From NCBI GenBank assembly GCA_007130265.1, contig SLST01000459.1, forward strand, positions 1 to 5,325: a DNA stretch of 5,325 nt, read 5' to 3'. This document shows, in pieces, positions 1-4,388 of this stretch; the first letter of the stretch is position 1, and each line of letters starts with the position of its first letter. Position numbers and translations under genes: made by a program. This DNA is from Spirochaetales bacterium. Lineage in GTDB: Bacteria; Spirochaetota; Spirochaetia; DSM-27196; SLST01. Under the pieces are notes generated by a model. It had not been told where the DNA came from. It searched no databases and saw nothing but the letters and a program-made list of their open reading frames with translations.

Positions 1-1
1 C

Positions 2-115
2 ATCTGGCAGCATCTCTACGAGAACCCGCCGGTGGTGCGGCTGAAGAAGGGGTGGCTCACCACTGGCACCGTCGCGCTTGCTCCCCGACACCTGCCGGCC
101 CACTTCCTGGCATAG
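2..115 (+). CDS. C-terminal end of an unidentified protein, cut by the left window edge
   Basis: An open frame enters from the left edge and ends at TAG 113-115, giving 37 residues beginning IWQHLYENPPVVRLKKGW and ending HLPAHFLA. The run WQHLYENPPVVRLKKGW has the mixed aromatic, charged and proline composition of real protein, and no start codon is needed because the gene begins outside the window. I do not recognise the family and assign no function. It converges with the minus-strand membrane-protein gene, whose stop codon lies only 28 bases beyond this one, so the two would end tail to tail. The main alternative is a chance open frame, which a stretch this short cannot exclude. Confidence 0.4.
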   Translation: MWQHLYENPPVVRLKKGWLTTGTVALAPRHLPAHFLA

Positions 116-143
116 GTCCTTCTGCACAGGACTCCGGTGTTCG

Positions 144-488
144 TTACCACCCGGTCGCGAACCGGATACGCTCAGCGGACATCGGCCGCCTGGAGGCCCC
201 GCCGACCCGGTCGGCGAGGACGGTCTGTTGGACACCGAACGCAGAGGAGTAGATCAGCAACCCGTTCAGCAGGGCCGTGACATGGTGGAGCCACGCGAGC
301 TCTGTACCCTCGCCTGCACCACCCGTGGCGTAGAAAGCCACGAATGATATCCCAACCGCAACGATCAGGCCAAACCACCGCGGTCCCCACCCGGTTGCAT
401 GGCGAATCACGTTGACGACAAGCCAGACTGCAGCCACGCTTCCGCTCAGCGTCAGAAGGCTTTCCAGGGTGTATAGATCGCTCATCAT
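144..488 (-). CDS. Small three-helix integral membrane protein, function unknown
   Basis: This is a 114-residue protein with three clear hydrophobic segments: about residues 9-28 (around LSGSVAAVWLVVNVI), 38-56 (WFGLIVAVGISFVAFYATGG) and 66-86 (HHVTALLNGLLIYSSAFGV). A polar, arginine-containing tail follows (about 92-114). No catalytic motif or signal peptidase site is seen. The start is ATGATG at 488-483; AGGAGG at 496-491 lies 2 bases from the first ATG and 5 from the second, so the second (485) is probably the true start. The gene follows the broken pro-region-like gene on the same strand after a 33-base gap, so it looks like the last gene of the peptidase operon. It is the only member of that cluster without visible damage. 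Small hydrophobic proteins beside a protease can be anchors, substrates, holin-like proteins or immunity factors; the sequence does not choose between these. Confidence 0.72.
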   Translation of the reverse strand: MMSDLYTLESLLTLSGSVAAVWLVVNVIRHATGWGPRWFGLIVAVGISFVAFYATGGAGEGTELAWLHHVTALLNGLLIYSSAFGVQQTVLADRVGGASRRPMSAERIRFATGW

Positions 489-500
489 CTCCTCCTCTTC
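489..500 (-). promoter_or_regulatory. Strong purine-rich ribosome binding site of the membrane-protein gene
   Basis: The minus strand reads GAAGAGGAGGAG immediately before ATGATG. The AGGAGG core (496-491) is a perfect anti-Shine-Dalgarno match. Its 2-base spacing to the first ATG and 5-base spacing to the second favours initiation at the second ATG (485). A strong site here suggests independent translation of the membrane protein despite the decay upstream. Confidence 0.7.
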
Positions 501-521
501 ATATCCGGCGTATCGGTCGAG

Positions 522-782
522 CTATCCGAACGAGTCCGGTCCGAAATCGGGCGGTGTCTCGAATTCGATCGATTCGACCCTCCGATGCAGACGCTTCGGG
601 AGATACCGAAGCGAAAGCACGTCTCATCCTTCATCTCCATCGATCTTCGTGTAGATCGCTCGGTTCTCGCCTGCGGCAATGCAAACGGCGAACACACGCT
701 CGAAGTGCTCCACCTCGGCGGCAATCGCGAGACCAAGAGGTCCGCGGGGCGCTACGGTGAAGCCGAGCGCCTCGAGCTCGCG
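522..782 (-). pseudogene. Remnant of a stand-alone propeptide-like protein, related to the pro-region of the adjacent subtilase
   Basis: One minus-strand frame, different from the peptidase frame, reads RELEALGFTV at its beginning, FERVFAVCI in the middle and VESIEFETPPDFGPDSF at its end, then stops at TAG 524-522. It has no start codon and is interrupted by TGA at 626-624, so it is a pseudogene. The pieces align by eye with the pro-region of the neighbouring peptidase: RELEALGFTV with ERLRAAGIEV, FERVFAVCI with YENAFGTKF, and VESIEFETPPDFGPDSF with the LEGVAIEEPRYAMQPSAF segment just before its catalytic domain. No catalytic domain follows. I infer an ancestral pro-region-only protein encoded directly after the protease, which could have acted as a chaperone or inhibitor of it. 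The 5' part has been lost by a deletion that joined this gene to the end of the peptidase gene near 780-800. Confidence 0.6.
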
Positions 783-1882
783 CGGCCGGCCGTGATGTCG
801 CGCGCCGAGCGCCTGAGCACGCCACGCACTTCGTCCGGGTCAAGCTCCGGGCACACCTGCTTCACGAACGCAGCGGCTCCCGCGAGTTGCGGCGCGGCCG
901 CCGAGATACCTCTGAAAGCAGCCCACTCGTCGTTATTGGCTATTTCGTCGCCATTGGGGTGGTTGCCTCCCGAGTTTTCCTGATCTATCTGGCCGCCCGG
1001 TTCGAGTGGAAGCCTGATGTAGATCGCTTGAGGTTGCATGCCGACCAGACCACAGAGGTCGGGAACCCGACGCGGCGGGTTTGTGTAGATCTCGCTTTCG
1101 AAGCCGCTTGCGTAGTCTGACGCCGGAAACGCTCCTACGGTGTTGACGAGGTTCATTTTGACCGGCGTACGTTGCACGTCTGGCGCAACTGAGAAGATAC
1201 TCGCCGATTCACCGGTGCCGTGGCCACTCTCGTCGGCATCAGGATTCGATGCTCCGGGGCCCAGGACCACCGAGGACACACGATAGCCTCGGTGGACGAA
1301 GAAGGGATGGCGAAACCAGCCGGAGTCGGCCATCACGATGTGAACGCCTTTCCCGGTAGTCTGCGCTCGGTGCGCAGGGTCGGCGTTACACCCCAACGGA
1401 ACGTCGGCCGGAAGACCGAGTCGCCAGTAATCAGTGACCTGCGCAAACGCCGATGGCTGCATCGCGTAGCGTGGCTCTTCGATCGCTACGCCCTCCAGGA
1501 GATCGGCGAAGCCGGTCGACTCGGTTGGGATCAACCCATCCGTCGGCCGCTCGGCTGATTCGACGAACTCGGCGAAAGCCTGTCTCTGGCCCGGCTCCAT
1601 GACCTCGCGCTGTTCGATAACAAACTTCGTACCAAAGGCGTTTTCATACTGGTTCTGTGTGCCCGCGATGTCAATTGTGGTCTGCTTGACGTAGAGCACC
1701 TCAATGCCTGCGGCGCGCAACCGCTCTACCGCCGTCGCGATCAAGCCGTCGTCGGAGAAGAAACGCGGGCACGTGCTTCTCGTGTTCTGCGCGCCCGCCC
1801 CGAACAAAGAGATGCCTCCGACTGACCGCGGGGATACTCGTGCGAGGATACGCTCTGGCATTGCCCCGCTTGTCCCCGCCAT
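752..1882 (-). CDS. S8 (subtilisin-like) serine peptidase with a pro-kumamolisin-like pro-region; internally deleted and probably inactive
   Basis: The 376-residue frame starts at ATG 1882, preceded by GAGAGGTG at a good distance; an upstream start at 1939 lacks this. Residues about 40-90 (VERLRAAGIEV, then IAGTQNQYENAFGTKF) resemble the activation domain of kumamolisin-type proteases. The catalytic domain begins near 175 with Asp186 in HIVMADSGW and His221 in ESGHGTGESA, and ends with Ser327 in RGISAAAPQLAGAAA. In subtilisins the His-Ser distance is about 157 residues; here it is 106. The missing stretch lies at VNTVGAF/PASDYASGF (around residue 252), and no SAGN-like oxyanion-hole motif remains. 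The usual GTS at the nucleophile is GIS. After RSARDITAG the C-terminus leaves the expected fold and reads into the next gene out of frame. No signal peptide is visible. The family assignment is firm. Activity is doubtful, so this may be better called a pseudogene. Confidence 0.8.
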   Translation of the reverse strand: MAGTSGAMPERILARVSPRSVGGISLFGAGAQNTRSTCPRFFSDDGLIATAVERLRAAGIEVLYVKQTTIDIAGTQNQYENAFGTKFVIEQREVMEPGQRQAFAEFVESAERPTDGLIPTESTGFADLLEGVAIEEPRYAMQPSAFAQVTDYWRLGLPADVPLGCNADPAHRAQTTGKGVHIVMADSGWFRHPFFVHRGYRVSSVVLGPGASNPDADESGHGTGESASIFSVAPDVQRTPVKMNLVNTVGAFPASDYASGFESEIYTNPPRRVPDLCGLVGMQPQAIYIRLPLEPGGQIDQENSGGNHPNGDEIANNDEWAAFRGISAAAPQLAGAAAFVKQVCPELDPDEVRGVLRRSARDITAGRASSRRSASP

Positions 1883-2237
1883 ACTACACCTCTCGCTCTT
1901 CAATGGACTCGACACCTGATCCGCTGCCGATATCTGCACTGAAGCTCAGTCGCAGGACGAAACCGACACCATTACCCCGGCAGCATCACAATGATAGTGC
2001 AGGTGGGGTGTGCTGTCGATCGCGCGAGAGATGGTGGGCTCGCGAAACCTTCCCGGCTGCGCGAGTACACCGATCGAGAGGCTTGAGCTCAGCATGCGCT
2101 CCTCGGGTCTCGGTATTCTGGTGCGAGTGGCTTGGAGCCGAGCTGAACGGTGACACGCCTGATTAGGGAGGTCTGGCCGCGCGGGGATCAAGCGCGATGC
2201 CGAGGAACCGGCTGAACGCGATCGCGGCGAGCACGAT
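1883..2237. other. Stretch without a recognisable gene between the permease relic and the peptidase
   Basis: No frame on either strand reads like a protein here. On the minus strand, the permease frame resumes after the TAG at 2240-2238 with IVLAAIAFSRFLGIALDPRA and stops again at 2166-2164. That short hydrophobic run may be the last trace of the permease C-terminus. The remainder, 1883-2163, must contain the promoter of the peptidase cluster if that is still expressed. I find no convincing -35/-10 pair, terminator hairpin or repeat in it. Confidence 0.45.
1887..1894 (-). promoter_or_regulatory. Ribosome binding site that decides the peptidase start
   Basis: The minus strand reads GAGAGGTG, four bases before ATG 1882. 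GAGGTG pairs with the 3' end of 16S rRNA. It supports the start MAGTSGAMPERIL over the ATG 57 bases upstream, which has no comparable site, and over the internal ATG seven codons later. Confidence 0.55.
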
Positions 2238-2518
2238 CTACGCCGGCCCGACTGCTCCGAGCAGCAGCCTGTACAGCGCGAGATCGAATCCACCGAGTAC
2301 CGGCGCGCCCAGCGTGAGCACGACCAACACGGTCGGCGTATGGGCGAGGTGGGCGAGTCCTACCTCCACAGTGAACGACGATCTCCCGGTCCCAGCTGCG
2401 GCAGAAAGACCTCTCGCGAAGCCGGTGACGGCCTTCAGCAAGACGACACCGGTTGCGGAGACCGCCAGGCTACTGCCCGTCCAGCGCCGGCGGCTGACCG
2501 GGGCACCCAGCAGATGAC
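2238..2518 (-). pseudogene. C-terminal relic of an ABC-2 type exporter permease
   Basis: A minus-strand frame reads HLLGAPVSRRRWTGSSLAV, then a hydrophobic stretch (SATGVVLLKAVTGFARGLSA), and then HLAHTPTVLVVLTLGAPVLGG before TAG at 2240-2238. The pattern of an APVSRRRW-like cytoplasmic motif, a transmembrane helix, a small loop and a second helix resembles the C-terminal half of large ABC-2 permeases that work with DrrA-like ATPases. In that family these proteins have about 500 residues or more; here under 100 remain. There is no start: the frame emerges directly from the truncated ATPase relic, one reading frame away, so a deletion has removed the ATPase C-terminus and the permease N-terminal half together. 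The original transporter would have sat in the cytoplasmic membrane and exported a drug-like or hydrophobic substrate. This copy cannot. Confidence 0.55.
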
Positions 2519-2539
2519 CGCGACGATCAGCGCGGCGGC

Positions 2540-3013
2540 CGTCGGCTCGTCCAGCAGCAACAATTCCACGTCGGATGCCAGAACCGATATCAGCTCCGCT
2601 TTCTGGCGACTCCCTCTCGAGTAGGTCCGGCACTTCCCGGAGGGGTCCAGATTGAACCGCTCGATGAGCTCGTTCCGCCTGTCTTTGTTCACATTGCCGT
2701 GTAGCCGAGCGAAGAGGCCAATCACCTCACCACCGGTCGGTTTGGGCTACAGTCCCACGTCCCCGGGCACGTATGTCAGGCGTCGGTGGAGGTCCACTGC
2801 ATCGCGCCACGGGTCGCCGTCGAGAAGGCTCGCCGTGCCTGCGTTGGCTCTGAGCAGACCAGGAAGGACTCGTACCGTAGTCGTCTTGCGGGCTCCGTTG
2901 GGTCCAGGGAAGCCGTGCACCTCGCCCTACTGCACGGTCAGATCAAGGCCGTCCAAGGCTCTGACCGATCCGGAGTCCTTCACGAGGCTATTGGTTTCGA
3001 TTACCGCCGTCAT
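2540..3013 (-). pseudogene. Decayed ATPase subunit of an ABC exporter (DrrA-like)
   Basis: Read from ATG 3013, one continuous frame shows MTAVIETNSLVKDSGSVRALDGLDL, Walker A as GPNGARKTTT (residues 37-46), YVPGDV (81-86), a signature region YSRGSRQK (131-138), and Walker B with VELLLLDEPT (149-158). It is broken by TAG codons at 2929-2927 (residue 29) and 2749-2747 (residue 89, where relatives have Trp). The conserved Walker A glycine is Arg (codon 2890-2888). After DEPT the sequence no longer matches an ATPase: the D-loop, the H-loop and the whole C-terminal region are missing, so only about half of a normal ~300-residue protein remains. Family members energise export together with an ABC-2 permease, and a relic of one follows directly. 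Two stops, a lost P-loop glycine and a large truncation make this a clear pseudogene. Confidence 0.82.
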
Positions 3014-3020
3014 GCAGATT

Positions 3021-3026
3021 CCTCCT
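3021..3026 (-). promoter_or_regulatory. Perfect ribosome binding site of the dead ABC ATPase gene
   Basis: The minus strand reads AGGAGG, ending 7 bases before ATG 3013. It fixes the original start at MTAVIETNSL and excludes the longer frame beginning at 3154. It has stayed intact although the gene behind it cannot make a full product. Confidence 0.65.
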
Positions 3027-3038
3027 CCATACGGCCCA

Positions 3039-3062
3039 ATTGTACTAAAGTTCCAGTACAAT
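3039..3062. promoter_or_regulatory. Palindromic operator of TetR type in front of the ABC operon
   Basis: The sequence ATTGTACT, eight bases (aaagttcc), then AGTACAAT forms two perfect 8-base inverted arms. Size and symmetry fit a homodimeric repressor of the TetR family, which commonly controls exporter operons of this kind. On the minus strand it covers the predicted transcription start of the ABC relic (about 3059), a classic repression position. No regulator gene lies beside it in this window. It sits in the intergenic region shared with the divergent flavodoxin gene, so it could also influence that gene. Confidence 0.65.
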
Positions 3063-3065
3063 ATC

Positions 3066-3094
3066 AGCGTACTCCACGCCTGAGCCCCTGTCAA
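3066..3094 (-). promoter_or_regulatory. Probable sigma70-type promoter of the ABC operon
   Basis: On the minus strand a perfect TTGACA (3094-3089) is followed after exactly 17 bases by TACGCT (3071-3066). That is a weak -10 keeping the important first TA and last T. Transcription would start near 3059, inside the palindromic operator and about 46 bases before the ATPase ATG. The perfect -35, the exact spacing and the operator position support each other; the weak -10 keeps confidence moderate. Confidence 0.5.
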
Positions 3095-3177
3095 CAATTC
3101 CGCGCACCTCTGGTGCCCCCTGGCGGTCAGCAACTCACTTGACGTGGAGAGCATCCATGGTGTCTTCTGGTGACGAC

Positions 3178-3711
3178 ATGAGAACGATCATCGTCTACAG
3201 CTCGATCTCCGGCTTCACGGAGAGGTACGCGGGGTGGATCGCCGCGGCGCTTGGTGCGGATCTTCGGCGACTCAAGGAGATTGGGCCCCGGGACATCCGC
3301 GACTACGACTGTATCGTGTACGGGGGAAGCCTTCACGCGGTGGGCGTCTACGGCCTCAGGAAGATGAAGAGGCTGATCGAGCGTGCCGGGCTTGCGCGCG
3401 GCGCACCGCGGCTCCTCGTATTCGGCGTCGGCGCCTCACCCCCCAAACCGGAGACGATCGCGCAGATCCGCGACGCCAACTTCACGCCCGAGGAGCAGGA
3501 GCGCATCCCGTTCTTCTACTTCCGCGGGGGGTTCGACTTCTCGCGGCTCGATCCGTTTCACAAGGTCATCATGACGCTCTTCAAGTGGAAGATCGCGCGA
3601 AAGCCCACGAAGACGCCCGACGAGCTCGGGATGCTCAAGGCGTACGAGTCGCCTGCGGATTTCACCGATCCCGCGACGATCGCCGGTCTTGTAGACACCG
3701 TCCGGAGCTGA
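3178..3711 (+). CDS. Flavodoxin-domain protein, HemG-like
   Basis: The 177-residue product starts MRTIIVYSSISGFTERYAG: a first beta strand followed by the FMN phosphate-binding loop (SSISGFT, residues 8-14). The second flavin-loop region is IVYGGSLHAVGVYG (46-59), and LLVFGVGASPP (79-89) is the central strand and the loop after it. This is the short-chain flavodoxin fold seen in flavodoxin-like proteins and HemG-type menaquinone-dependent protoporphyrinogen oxidases. Family knowledge suggests an FMN-dependent electron carrier or quinone-linked reductase in the cytoplasm; the exact substrate cannot be read. ATG 3178 matches the usual family N-terminus and has GGTGA just upstream. ATG 3157, seven codons earlier, has the better GGAGAG site and is a real alternative. 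The gene is divergent from the dead ABC operon (164-base gap) and looks undamaged. Confidence 0.85.
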   Translation: MRTIIVYSSISGFTERYAGWIAAALGADLRRLKEIGPRDIRDYDCIVYGGSLHAVGVYGLRKMKRLIERAGLARGAPRLLVFGVGASPPKPETIAQIRDANFTPEEQERIPFFYFRGGFDFSRLDPFHKVIMTLFKWKIARKPTKTPDELGMLKAYESPADFTDPATIAGLVDTVRS

Positions 3712-3761
3712 CGTGCCAGGGAGCCCGCGACAGGCGATTCGGCGGCGGATGAGTGAGAATC

Positions 3762-3790
3762 TTGACTACCGGTTATACCATGGTTATACT
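3762..3790 (+). promoter_or_regulatory. Consensus-like promoter of the toxin-antitoxin operon, giving a leaderless transcript
   Basis: TTGACT (3762-3767), exactly 17 bases, then TATACT (3785-3790) are each five-of-six matches to the sigma70 consensus. The antitoxin ATG begins at 3797, seven bases after the -10 hexamer, where transcription normally starts. The ATG would therefore be at or within a base or two of +1. No purine-rich ribosome site lies before the ATG (the bases are TTCACTC), which agrees with a leaderless mRNA. Confidence 0.75.
3771..3789. promoter_or_regulatory. Direct-repeat operator for autoregulation of the toxin-antitoxin operon
   Basis: GGTTATAC occurs at 3771-3778 and again at 3782-3789, with an 11-base period, close to one helical turn. 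Both copies lie within the promoter: the first in the spacer, the second covering most of the -10. Ribbon-helix-helix repressors often bind tandem sites one turn apart as cooperating dimers, and the antitoxin encoded immediately downstream has this fold. I infer that this is its autoregulatory operator. Confidence 0.55.
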
Positions 3791-3796
3791 TCACTC

Positions 3797-4048
3797 ATGA
3801 AGACGGCGATCTCACTACCGGATGCCCTGTACGAAGAGGCAGAGCAGACTGCGCGAACGATGGGGATTCCGCGGAGTCAGCTCTTCGCGCGAGCCGTGGC
3901 CGAGTACATAAGAAGGCACCGCAGAGAGGGAATCACCGCGCGACTGAACGAAGTGTACCAGGGAACGGACGATCGGGACACGCCTGGTGTGCGGACGGAG
4001 GCCTCCCTGGATTCCCTGCGAGAGCTGACCAGGAATGACACGTGGTGA
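3797..4048 (+). CDS. Ribbon-helix-helix antitoxin, partner of a MazF-type toxin
   Basis: This 83-residue protein begins MKTAISLPDALYEEAEQTAR, a typical ribbon-helix-helix DNA-binding domain. The beta strand KTAISLP (2-8) reads the operator; helix A is about 9-22, a turn holds GIPRSQ (23-28), and helix B is about 27-43. The charged, probably flexible C-terminal part (44-83) is where such antitoxins wrap around and block the toxin. In the cell it should neutralise the downstream endoribonuclease and repress its own promoter. The start at 3797 is set by the fold and by the promoter position; an upstream in-frame start at 3713 would place the promoter inside the gene. The end overlaps the toxin gene by 14 bases, which couples their translation. 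The family assignment is firm; the name MazE-like is by role only. Confidence 0.87.
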   Translation: MKTAISLPDALYEEAEQTARTMGIPRSQLFARAVAEYIRRHRREGITARLNEVYQGTDDRDTPGVRTEASLDSLRELTRNDTW

Positions 4049-4376
4049 CCTGTGGTGGGCCGGCTTCGGGCTGCCGTTCGGCAGCGAGCCCGGGTTCCGG
4101 CGGCCGGTGCTGATCCTACAGGATGACGCGTATACGCGGAGCAGACTCAACACGGTGATCGTCGTTCCACTCTCGACGAACCTGGCGCTGGAGAACGCCC
4201 CTGGAAACGTCTTCCTTCCCCGCGAACGGTCCGGACTGTCGAAAGACTCGGTGCTGGTCGTGACGCATCTGTCGGCGCTGGACAAGGAGAGACTGCTTGA
4301 GCGTACGGGTAGAACGAGCCGGGAGACGATGAAAGCAGTCGAATCCGGCGTCGGAATGGTGCTGGGCATGGCCTGA
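4035..4376 (+). CDS. MazF/PemK-family endoribonuclease toxin
   Basis: The 113-residue length is normal for the family. The N-terminus TRGDLWWAGFG is the first strand; GFRRPVLILQDD (20-31) carries the conserved Arg-Pro motif; TVIVVPLSTN (40-49) supplies the Ser/Thr expected in the catalytic site; PGNVFL (56-61), SGLSKDSVLVV (66-76) and LSALDKERL (79-87) complete the pattern. Family members cleave mRNA at short single-stranded sequences and stop growth when the antitoxin decays; the cut site here cannot be predicted. Arg23 and Ser47/Thr48 are probable active-site residues by comparison. The start overlaps the end of the antitoxin gene, and only a minimal AGGA abuts the ATG, so translation probably depends on ribosomes finishing the antitoxin. 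No damage is seen. The gene faces the URO-D gene with a 12-base gap. Confidence 0.9.
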   Translation: MTRGDLWWAGFGLPFGSEPGFRRPVLILQDDAYTRSRLNTVIVVPLSTNLALENAPGNVFLPRERSGLSKDSVLVVTHLSALDKERLLERTGRTSRETMKAVESGVGMVLGMA

Positions 4377-4388
4377 AGCCTCTCTCCT

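Noticed and set aside
585..983. A + strand frame of 132 residues across the peptidase end and the propeptide remnant.
   Set aside because: The opposite strand carries recognisable GIS/AAPQLAG and propeptide motifs; this frame has none and no convincing ribosome site.
1946..2293. A 115-residue open frame on the minus strand, rich in Ser, Arg and Cys.
   Set aside because: The composition is typical of GC-rich shadow frames, no motif is visible, and it partly overlaps the permease relic in another frame.
2519..2633. The first 38 residues of the minus-strand frame leading into the permease relic, as a genuine permease start.
   Set aside because: Those bases encode the ATPase signature and Walker B in another frame; similarity to permeases only begins near 2518.
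2747..2929. The in-frame TAG codons in the ATPase could mean that TAG is read as an amino acid.
   Set aside because: The same gene also lost its Walker A glycine and its whole C-terminal part, and read-through would not rescue it. TAG also appears to be a normal terminator elsewhere in the window.
3234..3752. A 172-residue + strand frame overlapping the flavodoxin gene.
   Set aside because: It is Arg-rich with no fold-like pattern and is displaced by the flavodoxin frame with its clear FMN loops.
3777..3784. The palindrome ACCATGGT within the toxin-antitoxin promoter as the repressor site.
   Set aside because: The symmetry breaks after four bases on each side, and the GGTTATAC direct repeats explain the same bases better.
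4377..4388. A shared terminator between the convergent toxin and URO-D genes.
   Set aside because: Only 12 bases separate the stop codons and no hairpin with a T-run is visible.
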